Source: Cyprinodon diabolis
Lineage: Eukaryota; Chordata; Actinopteri; Cyprinodontiformes; Cyprinodontidae
Reading direction: 5' to 3'
Assembly: GCA_030533445.1 (NCBI GenBank)
Contig: CM060081.1
Location: 20,877,611 to 20,941,610 of the forward strand
Length of the DNA: 64,000 bases
The notes under the pieces: model-generated
What the model saw: only the letters and a program-made list of their open reading frames with translations
Databases searched by the model: none
What the model was told of the DNA's origin: nothing
Shown: positions 47,101 to 59,100 of the stretch, piece by piece
Layout: every line of letters begins with the position of its first letter
Position numbering within the stretch: position 1 is the first letter of the stretch
Program-made: the position numbers and the translations under genes

Positions 47101-50100
47101 CCGGAGATGAATGGCAGTCACACCTGCTTTCATCCCTCTCGTTAATATACTGTCAATACTTTAATCACTCCTTAATGATGCTATTATGCTATTACATTCC
47201 TCATTTCTTTGGGACTATGGCTTCAGTATCACATAGCCTTGTAGAAAAAAGATATTTATTAAGTCGCAGATTTTCTCAAACAAAAAAATGTCATTCTTTC
47301 ACATAATATCTTTGTGTTGTCTAAGTAATGAAGCAGCTGGAGCGAACTGAATTCAGTTACTCATTTTACCCTCTCCAATGCCTTCTATTTTAGGGTTTAT
47401 AAATAAATTATGTCAGACATTTTATTATCATAAAGGTAAAAGTGTTAAAATCAACTTTTAACTATCAAAGTAGCTTTAAAAAATGGATGTTCTACTATTT
47501 ATTCCTATTATTTTATTACTATTAGGAGTCTTTAAGTCCATTGTTCCCAACCTTTTTTGATTTGTGTACCCCTTTGGGCATTTTGCCTTACCATGAATAC
47601 CCCCTCAGTCAAAGCTATTAATGATTCCCCAAATGTGGAACGTACAATAATTGATAATAAAATGAGTATTTTATTTAATCTTTTAACTTGAGCATTTATT
47701 GTGGAGAATTTTTAAGGTTTTTTTTGAAAGACCCGCCCTCTCCAAAGAAAATAATAATGCACATGCACAACCTTGTAGTTACTCCCAAGAGGGAACTCCT
47801 ATTTAACGCGCGTGAGAGCATGCGTAAACCCATTTCTCCTTGCGTACACTCTGTTAAAAGTTGCTGTTTGCATCACTCATAAACCGGTAAGTGAAAATGG
47901 AGACAAGCAGGTAGCACAGCCATTTAGGAGGACCACTTATTTTGATGATCTGGAGAGACGTTCAGTTTTTGGAAAAGCAAGGGAAACCCTGAAAAAAAGA
48001 GTCCACTTTGGTTCATCCAGTGACACATCTGAATGTTGGCTGCATTCAGCAGTACTTCCTTGTAAATCTACCTGCACAGAAAGCATCAATGCAAAGGAGT
48101 GGGCAGCGACAGACTGGGATCTTTGCTGGAGATAAGGGACAGCTTTAACAGTCCTTCTAGGGCTAAATTAGAATGGATTCTTTTTAAATCCAACTAAAAG
48201 CTCTACAGATGATTAATTATTTTTATCCTTCTTAACATTTTCTTTTTATTCATTGTTAACTGACAAAATCTTTGTCTCAGAAGGACTTATTTAACATATG
48301 TCACAACCAGTCCCTGATTGGTTGCTGCAACACCATATAATAGAAAAGTTCTGATTTTTCAACTCCCGGATCACAGCTCTGCTCTCCATGCGGTGCTGCT
48401 GTTTGACAACACCTCTGTTCTATCTAGTAGCACAATTCACATATGGCTCACAAAACAGCTGGATTAATATTGAGATTTAACTAAACACTAATAGGCCTGT
48501 AGGAGTCGGGATACAAAGTAACCCAAAACCTTTCGGAAGTATTGTTTTCATTAAAACTTTAAGAGCCATGTATCCAACCACCTACTGTGTTGCTCTCTGT
48601 ATAAAATCCAAATAAAACACAGTGAGGTTTGTCTGGTGTTACTAACCTGTGGTGAGACATCAATGATGTTCTGGTGAACCTCTGATCCGTTGGTGTGCGT
48701 TTCCGTCTGGGTGTCTGCCCTCTTTAGCTTGTGGGCCACACTCACAGCATTGGCATCTTTCTTTGCCACTGGAGGCTGTGGAAAGAACACGGTATATTTA
48801 CTACAATCAGAAGCCAGCTATTTACCCCTGCTGTTTAAAGGAAGACAAATAACACTTCACTCAAAGAAAAAAGAACAGAAAATGATTATTTTATTATTGT
48901 TTTTGCAAATAAATAACAGCAAAATGATGATGTAAGGAATGTAAAATTCAGGGCAATGTTGAGTTTAAAAAATAAATGTGGATTAAACACAGAAACAAAG
49001 CTTTAATTAAGGCTGGAGGATTAAAAAACCCAACATGAAATAAACCAAACATGAAATATTGAAAAAAAAAAAAAAAAAAAATTTAACTCAGCAAGCAAAC
49101 ATGGCAGCATTTCCAGCAAGGTAGGATGAATCCAGCATGAGATGATGAGGATGAGGGAAGATATTTTTTCATCCATCTACCTCATGATGGGTTCCCTCCT
49201 CAGGAAGTCTCTCCTCCATAGGGAACTTATCCCTGGAGCCCATCAGACGGGCAGAGTAGAACCTGGAAGTCTCCTCAAAGTCTTCCCGTCCAACTTCCGG
49301 CTGCCGCTCCCTCTCTCCCATCTCTGACAGCCCCTTAGAAAAGTCCTCCATTCCCGAGTGGAGGTCCGTGATGATGGTGAAGTCCACCTCTGCCTCCAGG
49401 CTCGATGTGGAGCTGACCGTCATGCTGGAGCATTTGCGCTCAATGCCCAGCTGTGTTTCCTTCATGGAAGCCAGAGTATCTCGCTCCTGCTCCTCCTCCG
49501 AGGGAAGGCTGGGTTGAGGACGCCTTTCCCCAGGCTCTTTCTGGTGTAAGTACAGACAAAGGATCGCCTCCACGTTATAATATGACTCACTTGGAGGATA
49601 GATATGGCAGGGAGTTGGGAGAGGGGTCCATTTTTTTGCAGAGGATTTCTATGATGCTTCTGAGGAATGAAGAGTCTTTAGACCCGGTGCGTGCAATAAA
49701 TTAATAACAAAACAGGTCTTGGGATGTCTGTAATGCTTCAAATAAATTCAGACAAACAACATACTCTCTTTTTTCGCATAAAAAAAAAACAAACACTTCA
49801 TGTGAAATCTATTTTATATGGTTAGCGCATGAACTGCAACTATAATAAGTCTTTAAGGTGTTGAAGGTTTATTAGTGTTTTACCATAAAATTGTATAACT
49901 ATTCTTACCAAACAAACCTTTTAATGCTGTAATGCAGGGGTGTCAAACTGGTTCCATAAAGGGCCGTGTGGCTGCAGGTTTTCTTTCCAACCAAACACTA
50001 GCATACGAGACACAAGTCATCTCATCAAGTGAGTCCAATCTGAACATGATGACTTGATAAGATGATTGGAGTCTGGTGTGCTATTGCTTGGTTGGAAAGA

Positions 50101-53100
50101 AAACCTGTAGCCACACGGCCCTTTCTGGAACCAGTTTGACACTCCTGCTGTAATGTAAAACAATTCAAATGCCAATTAGATTTTGTGTAGTAAACCCATG
50201 CAAAGAATGAAGTACATGTTTTTTTTAAAACAGCAATCAATAATCTGAAAAAGGTGTATCTATGTATTCACCACCTTTAATCTGATACTGCTTAATCAAA
50301 TAGATACAGTATCCCAAGCTTTGGACATCTCAGAAAGCTATATTCAGTCCATCATCTGGACATGGATAGTGGATCAAGTGCAAACCTACTAATTCATTAG
50401 TGTCCACCTTAACTGACAGGGTGGACAAGGAGGGGCTTCAGTCAGACAAGCATCAAAAGTTTCAAAGCACACAGATCAGAGAATGCATTGACAATGTTTA
50501 TTTAAAGTCTTCTTTCTCATACTGTTACTGGATAGATGAACTGCAGGGGAACTTAACACCTTCCTTTTACCTTCTCAAAGCTCTTTGGTTCCTCTAACTT
50601 ATTCCTAAACACCTTACAGGTACTGAGCATACCTAACTTTAAGTTATCTTTACTCAGAGAACAGCTTCCAAGGCAAAGAGTGTTGTAAGAGTGACCTTGC
50701 AGCCACTAAGATTGCTATAAGGTACATGTTTTTATGAAATAACACTATGTATCACATCATGTTAGCAGCAATAAAATCACAAGGAGTTCCATTCAGCCCA
50801 CACATTCACTTATTACTAAGATCAGAGTAGCCTATGAAAACAAAACACTGCTTACAGCTGCTAGGGTATCAAACATTTTTAATAATAAATAGTTGATGCT
50901 GTGTGTTACGAGGGATGTGTGTCAGAGAGGAGAGATGCAGAGGGAAAAAAGGCATAGGGTGAGCATGCAAAGATGAATTTATAAAAGAATAACCTTAAAG
51001 TCAGCAAAAGGCTCCTCGTATATGGCGGGAGTAGAGACAGGCTCCTGCAGAGGAAGCAAGGAAAGAGCAGAGGGAGCAATCAAAGGTTAGTAGAACTGAA
51101 AGGGACTGGAAGCACGGCAGAAACAGGAAATCCAAACAGCTTATACTACGCTGATGAAGGTTCTCAGTCATCCAGGTCATAGTCATTCCGTAAAAATTCA
51201 AAAGAAAGAGAAAGAAAGAAAACCAAGTCCAGTGGATATATTTTTTGAATTTTTATGGAAAGCGCATACTACACAGCAAACCTAAACTCGGCACTAATAT
51301 TGAAAGATAATGTGTAATGCTTTTATTTTCAAAACCTAAATAAACCTTAGCTATTTTCCTCAGGTTCTATTTCTTAAGCCCAAGTTTAGGTAAGAAATTC
51401 AGCCAGATCCAAGGCTCCAAAATCTGAATCTGGGCACAAATTTCAAGCATGATTTATGTCAGCAAAGCACATAGTATTCAGTCTAGAAGACAGTTAAGAG
51501 GTGAATCTGATAAAGTACAAAAGTGATCTGAAGCATTTTGGTAAGTTTAACAAAACAAAAAAATTCATGCAGTTTTCTTTAGAACAGAAATCACATCAAG
51601 AGGGTGCTGCAACCAACATCACCTTATGGCTAAAAGACACAAGAGGTTTGATTGTTAGTGACTCACATCTTAACAAATAGCTTGCCTAGCTAGTTGTTGA
51701 AGATTTTCGAGGTTACAAGTGAAGAGTGTGGCCATGTTAGAGGCATAGTGAAAAAAGGAACATTTCTAGTTGCTTAGTTAAGACTTTCACCCAAGGCCCT
51801 TGAGAGAGTATCGCAAGCCAACAAAAATTAAAGAAACAATACAGGCAAGAGTACCAGAACCTGTCGCGAGGAGAGAACGCTACCGTGGAAAAGATTTGAT
51901 TTGAAAGATATTATAACTCTCAAGGGACATGTTTAAACAATGTTCCAGGGTGTTTAGTTCACCCTGCTGACCAGGAGTTATAGACAGAAGTAAAGACCGG
52001 GCCCAGAACATCCAGCCAGACCAAAACTGGCCACATTGACATAAAGACCAATTTAATTCCAGCCTGACCAACCCATTTCATTTGTGCGCTCAGCCCGAAA
52101 CAATCCTGATGTGAATAAATATTTTATTTAAGGTATTACTGCTACTAGGAGCTGTTAGTCCTTGTTGAAACCACCAATGCATCACAGAATGTGCACACAA
52201 GGAACGCTATAGTTAAATTGCACTTGGCACAGTGTTGTGCAGGTCACATGCAGTGTAGCTGAGCAGAGCACACAGATGTGATATCTGTCCCTGCTGCTGC
52301 AGGATGGGCTCATCCTATATCTTAGTGCATCCAAGTGTAATGTTAGAAAATTAACAGAACCCTGGGCGTTGTCAGATTTATGCATGCACTGCATGTTATG
52401 CTCATGTCTATTACCTGCTGCATCTGATTGTCTTTTATAATAAAGATAGGATGTTTATATTGAAAACTTTTTCCAAATTATTTATACACTCTTGCTAAAT
52501 GTAAACTCATACTATTCCTGGCCCTGGTCAATTTTGCAAATGTCAATATGATGTCCCTCAATCAAATCGATCTTTTATTAAAAACACATGGTTTCAGCCT
52601 TGATTCTGATCAATTTGAAATGCTTAATGAGCAGAATAACCAAATTATTCAATTTTTCTCGGCACAAATGAACAAGAGACCTTGCTAGCAGTGGTCAAAG
52701 TTAGAGGGACCTGGCCAAAACACTGCTAAGTTACACTTCAGCTGTAAAAAGATCAATGCTTTGTCGAGCAGACTGACTCAAGCTTAGCATTACTAATGTT
52801 CATGTCTTGATTTTGGTGCTGATGACTGGCTTGATTGCTCATTTAATTCACCTGTCTAGCTCTGCCCTGTTCCTCATCACTCATTATCTGCCTGCTCCGG
52901 TTTCCTATTTAAGTCGCCTGTTTTCCAGCCATTAGTGCCAGATTATTCTTGAGCCTTTGGTGTTGAGAGTTCTCTAGCGTTTCTATAGTGTTCTGATTGT
53001 CTAATCCTGACCTGTTTGTTTTTAGACTTTTGAGCCTGCCTGCCCAGTCTGATCTGTTTGTCCACCTGTCTTCAGACTCCTGTTGGATTCCTCTGTGGAC

Positions 53101-56100
53101 CGAAACGCCATTTAAGTATTCCACTGTCTGTCTTACCTGAGTTCAGTTCAGTTAGGAAGTGTCAAGCTCACTTACCCAACAATTTTGTTTATATTTCAGG
53201 CATCTAATTCTAAAACAACATACAAAAAACCATTAATATTTAGCCAAAATCCATTGTACTACATCAACAGAAAACCCGCTATAGCCTCATTCCTTCGTAC
53301 TTCAGTGGTAGAAGTTGGAAAAGTTGACGAGAATGTCTCCTAAAGCTGAAAATCCAAATTAGAGATCGAAAATATTGATTAACAAATTAAAGTTCCCAAT
53401 TCAATGTGGCTGTTATGACTCAAACTTGATGTCACCAACCATTGCAGGTATAGCAAGTCTGATTAGTTTTCAAACTTCTATTCAGTTCTACTTTTTATTC
53501 AGATGTACAAATTAAAAACTTCAAGATTATTAGAACACATTAGATATCTCATAAAAAATCAAGGAAGACAGCAACAAAGCCAGCAGGTAAATGGTAAGGA
53601 AGGTAAGCCCTTGGCTAGGGTAGTTTGGCTTTGTAATTTTTTACAGCTTTAAATATGTTTAAGCAATTGATCATTAGATATTCATATAATACATGAAAAT
53701 GGTTTTGTTTGATTGGCTTATTTTTCGGCTAATTTTGGGGGTTCTATTGTTTTAATTAACTAGCTGGGGCTTTTTTTGGGTATATTTACCATCAATAACA
53801 TAACCTGGGTCAGTGTTTGGTGTACCTAGTTAGTCATTGGGGGAAGGGAATGATTTGGCTTCTAATCACTTTATCATCCATTTTAAAGCAATAACAAGGT
53901 TCAAAAAGAGAGAAATACCAGACCTAATGAAATTATCCATCTTCATTAACTGCATTATTCCTAAATGGTCAACAACCAAATAAATGAATTCTATGGACTC
54001 CTGAGCCACACATTTTTAGATGTCTGAAACTAAACTCAGAACATTTAAAAGTTTTATTTTCTATAAGGTTCTACGCTTTTTTCCTAGAGCATCAACATGT
54101 TTCAACAACAATCAACCAGTGTCCCCTTTCTCCCACAAGATCAAGTTGGTTGCAAAACTGCACTTTAAACAGTCATTTAATGCAAAAGTAGACAAGGTCA
54201 AAACACGCTACTAAATATCTTCTAAAGTCAGTGAGAATGGCTCGACTGTTTGGAGGAACTGCTGCTATTTTCCCACACTTCATGAGATCAATCAGATCTT
54301 GATATGACTGTCACACCAAGAGCCGTGCAACACCCCCTCTCATCCCTTTTTAATCCACTACACAAGAGCCTGACTAAGATGAAAAGGTGGAAAAAGATGA
54401 AAGCTGTCATGTCTATTCTTTTCAAATTCATTCCAGTGCCAAATGTGTGCAAACTCCCAATGATAGCAGCTGTGGAATGAGAAGCAGCAAATCTGACTGA
54501 GCCAGCGACTGAGCTGCTTTATTTGGCTGCTCACTGCCAGCTGGGATTTCACTGCTGGAGGCCTCATGATGTTTTTATTATTGCTTATCTGTACATTTAG
54601 CTAAGGTTGAAGGACAAAACAATTGTTGATCTTCAAACACAAAGAAAAATTTCCAGATTAAAAAATATTCAAGTTCACATGAACATTTGCTTGAAAACTG
54701 TAATTTCTGGGAAGGTTTGGATCATTTCCTACAAATTCTATGTTATATTTCTTTAAAGGGACCCAGTCATTACTATGACTTTATATATTTCTATGCCAGT
54801 AGCTTAGAAATGGCTTATTATTTATTTTATCTGTTTTGCATGTTTTTGCTCTGTTTATTAGTAAAAATATATGAGTTGTGTATTTTACCATAACAGGAAC
54901 ACGTAACCAGATGTAAAATATTCCATCTGCCCACAATGAGTGAATAAGGCAGTAATTGAGCAAAGCAAGCTACCAGCTCCCAGGGGAGGCATGAAAAAAA
55001 GAGAAAAGGTCCAAGATCCAGTGTGTAGAAAGTTTAAAGAAATATTTAATGCCAAGAGGTAAAAGAGATAAGTGGCACTAAAAATACAATATGAATGCTG
55101 AAGTTCAATAAAGTTGCAGCTAAAGTTGCAAAAGACATTCAGCCTTAAAAGGGTCATAGAATGCAAAAATGAGTTTACATTGTCATACATGAATAATTTT
55201 AGTTCAGTGGGTGAAATGGACGAACAGAGAAGTTCAAACCCCATCGACATCTCCTTTCTCTGGAAATCTCACAATCCTAAACTTCCATAAAAGGGGGGAG
55301 AATCCAAACTAAGCACCCAGTTGACGTAAACCCAGGGACGGTGCCTTATTTGGTTCTCCCCTCTACTTTTGTTATGCCCCAGAATTTAGATACAGACCAG
55401 CTCACTGGTTCACTGGCCCATGAACATGAATAAAGGCCATGAAGATGTAAGACACTAGTTTAGCTGTTTGGCCTACAATTTGGTGTTCGAGGCCGCACAG
55501 AGAAAGGGGAGATTTTTTATAGTCTTCCCAAGGATCTGAAGACTCAACAGGCATGGATTATTTCTGTCTATCGGAAGATCCCTGCAAAGTTTGATGCTCA
55601 GCTGTTCATTTGCTCTAAGCATTTTACCGAACACAGCTTTCAAAATCTTGGACAGTTTAGCAGTATTTGCTAAACTTCTTTTACTGAAACAAGGGGCTGT
55701 TCCGACTGTAAGGCCATCACAACCACAAGCTGTAAGTATTACAGTAGGTTTCTGAAAAGTAGGACGCGGGGGGTATGAAGGACTGCTGGGCCGCTAACTG
55801 GACCGGACCTCATCAGAGAGCCATGAGCTGCCCGTCCTCACCCAGAGGAGGGGGGCTGGGGGCTGGTAAGGCAGGCGGGGGGAAGCACGGGGCCACCGGT
55901 GTCCAGGCTACTGCCACTGGGTCGGGTTTGGTCGCTCCGTCCCCCGCTGGCTCCCTGCCCCTGAGCTGACGGCTTGGTTTGGTGTGTTTCGACTATGTGC
56001 TGCACTGTAGTCGACCATTAGGACATTTCCGGGAAAAAAAGAGGATGTCTGGTCACCCTACCATATCAACAATTTTATGTTTCAGTGAGAGAGTGCTTGT

Positions 56101-59100
56101 TGCTATGATGGATTTTTGCTTAGCAGTTTCCCTGGTTGTAAACCAACCAATCAGCGCACAGCTCATCTAAATATCCATGAGCATAACACAAAAGGAAGAA
56201 AACCAGTCGTTTCATTCTAGGCCTTTTAACCAGGCTTGCATTAGGGTATATAGAACACGAAATATGCCATTTTTAGCCCAACCAATGTTGCACACCCTAT
56301 TCAGAGACCTTAAGGACCAGCATCAAATACCCTATAGAATCATTCTATGACCCCTTTAACTACCAAATTGATGGATGTGTTAGTAACTGCTGCCTGCAGA
56401 GGGTGCAAATCCAAGCAATTGCAAATCTCTTTTCAGGCTTTATTTAAAAAAATAAGTATAGTTTTTTTCTGGCATAATAAATGACTAGGCCCCTTTAAGA
56501 TTTCCAAAGATAGCAGGCTTCCCAATCAATTAGGAATTGTATCATTTTTTTTTAACTGCACAATTGCCTTTCTTTTTTAACTAAAATGGTATTGAATATG
56601 CTCTTTGCTTTTCAAGCACAATGTGAAAGTGAAACCCAAGGTATTTAAGTTTTAAAAGACAAAGGCAAGGTAATGTTCTTTGTCTTTGTAAACTTTCAGT
56701 CATTGCAGATATGCTGCACGGTGTGGTGCATGTGGAGGGAGATGGAATGTGTAGCCATGTGGGAAATGTCCGAACATTCTGGCTAATCATTGCCGGTAAA
56801 GGAGCCTTCATTGCATCCTCCTTCAATGGTTACAAACATGTAAAATGGATGAGTGTGTCAGATCATTGAAACAGTTAAAAAGAATATATGGCGTGGGAGT
56901 CTGAAGCTCATGCTTTATCTCCAATGACTGAGTAACAGATACCAAGCAGAGTTACCGAGTGTCTCTTCTTGGCTGTGTCCAGGCTTTGATCCCTGCCGGC
57001 ATTTCTGCTATTCCTCAGTATTAGCCCAGACTCCTTGGCTTTCTGCGTTTTCACTGGTGGAGCAGGAGGAGTCATTTTGGGAAGCGCTGAAGTCTTTGAA
57101 CTAAACTGATGGCTCTCTGTAGGGCCTCTGCCGATATGAAAGCCTTCATCTAGATGTTCTGTTTTAGCAAAACCCTCAGGATCTCCAGGGAATGCTAGGC
57201 TGTCAGTCCAGTGAAGGTCGGAGGATCCTTCTGGAGAGCCGACTGACCAGCGGTATTCTCGTTTGATGATCCGTGTGAATTCCTCCGGCCCTGTCTGGTC
57301 CCTTTCATCCTTACACGCAACACTCTTTGAGCGCTCTGGCTTAAGGGGAACAATCCTAGTGATCTCTGACTGGCAGCTGCTGCCTGACAGTCGATGGAGA
57401 GATGTCTTGTTGCTTCTTTCACCAAAAAAACCCTCAACATCCTCTCCACCAGAGTTACTGACCTTTCGTTCATGTGTTCGGACTTGTCGAAGTTTCACCT
57501 CTGCTAGCTCCTTGTTGTCGATAAGACCCTTTCCTCTGACCTTATACACATGTTCAGCTTTATTACTAGATGAAGATTTGTCATGTTCTACATTTCCAGG
57601 TCCATTTAATAAGCCTAAATCAATGGTTGCCATTCCCATTTGATTTACCTTTCTCTTTACCTGCACTACACCTTGACAGGAGACCTCTTTGCCCTCACCA
57701 AACTCCTCTTTCCTGTTGTCTTTATATGCAGTGACAAATTGATCCTTTGATAATCCCTGATTGTCTTTTCTTTTGATCACTGGAGATACATCACTTTGAT
57801 CTTCTGGTTTGGATGTTTTTTCTGTTGTGTTGTCTGAGTCTGAATCTTTATTTTCTTCTCCGGAGGAATCGCTCCCAGACTTCTTGTTGACGAGCTCAGC
57901 AGGAATTCCAATATTCAGGCTCAGGGGCCTGCCTTTTTTTCTCGATTTAGAGCCCATCTTTTCCTTAATCTGGCACGAGGCTGTAGGTGCATCACTGTTT
58001 GCCTCTGGGCTTGAGGCTTGAGATGGTTTACTTTGCGATTTGTCTAGTAGACAGTCTATATTCTCAGGTAATTGAATTGCAGAAGACCAGGTCTCAGAGC
58101 ATACAACTGCCTCTTTGGGTGTTCTTGTTAAAGGAAAATTATCAATATGGCTTTTCACTTCTCTCCTGTTATAACCTTCTTCCTCTTTATGTATAATTTT
58201 GGCAATGTCTATCTCTCTTTCTGGCTCCTTGTTCTCCCACGAAGAGTCAGATATGTGTGATTTGTTCTTCTCTTCTGCCCTCCAGTCGTGGTCTAGTTGA
58301 TAAGGTTGCTGTTTTTCAATCAATACCCACTCCTCAGAGCCCTACATATTGGTATAGATTAAGCACAGTTAGACATGCTGAGCACAACTGCTAGCAAAAT
58401 ATAACATCTAACAATGGTCTCCATTCCATAAGTGGGAGTAAAACATGTATTCTTTTGTTAAAGACTCAAGAAACAAATTTGTCAAAGTAATTTCATTCAG
58501 TGGGTGAAATTCATATATTATAAAGATGCATTACACAAAAACTGATGCTAGGTATTGGTTTAGATAATTATGGCATACAGCTAATAAAAACCTAAATTTT
58601 AGCTTTTCAGAAAATTCAAATTTTGGTTCAGACCAATAAAAAAATAGTTTTCAAAGAGAAATAACACATATTTAAACACAGTACAGAATATGCACTAAAT
58701 ATTTGGTCAGGGCTTTCTTTGCATAATTCCCGTACCCAGCATTATACCTATCAATCTAATTTATGCCAAGTTAGGAAATCATGCGAGTGGAATACAGTAG
58801 TGTTCTAATATTTACAGGAAGTTCTGCCTTTATACTTTATGGTCCAGAAGTGGCTTTAAACTTAGAATGTGAGCATTTATCTAGATATGTCATGATTTGG
58901 TGACTCAAGCAGATTTTTTGGAGGACATTGCTTGTCTATCTCTTCCAAACTCTTGAATGTACTGTTGCCACTTCCGTTTTTTAACTTTTTTTTTTTCTCT
59001 TCCACTTATCTTTACATAAATATTGGAGGGTGTAAATGACCCTGTGCTGGACAACAGTTATGTTACCAGTCTGCCTAATGATAGTTCAAGCAATACCATG

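Larger units (their letters stand above)
44979..48646 (-). other. epb41l1 intron with several transposon relics
   Basis: Intron of about 3.7 kb. It carries two copies of the THAP/MITE family (45590-45830, 47700-47960), a copy of the 55.9-56.35 kb element end (46090-46497), a hAT-like fragment near 47540-47600 ('tgttcccaaccttttttgat') and a CTCF-like motif on the - strand at 46625-46638. Confidence 0.75.
54757..56494. mobile_element. outer TTAA-flanked element, about 1.74 kb including a nested insert
   Basis: TTAA lies at 54753-54756 and 56495-56498. The ends are imperfect inverted repeats (AGGGACCCAGTCATTACTATG against AGGGGCCTAGTCATTTATTATG). A second TTAA element (55149-56355) sits inside, so the outer element itself is only about 530 bp. 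Confidence 0.65.
51045..56955 (-). other. large epb41l1 intron with nested TTAA elements
   Basis: Intron of about 5.9 kb. It includes a repeat fragment at 51145-51190, a T/C-rich retroelement-like stretch at 52750-53150 ('cctgtttgtttttagacttt'), and the nested elements at 54757-56494. No further exon is evident in 51190-54750. Confidence 0.75.

Noticed and set aside
57263..57643. 126-codon + strand frame opposite the large epb41l1 exon
   Set aside because: Shadow of the - strand exon. It has no splice signals or family match.
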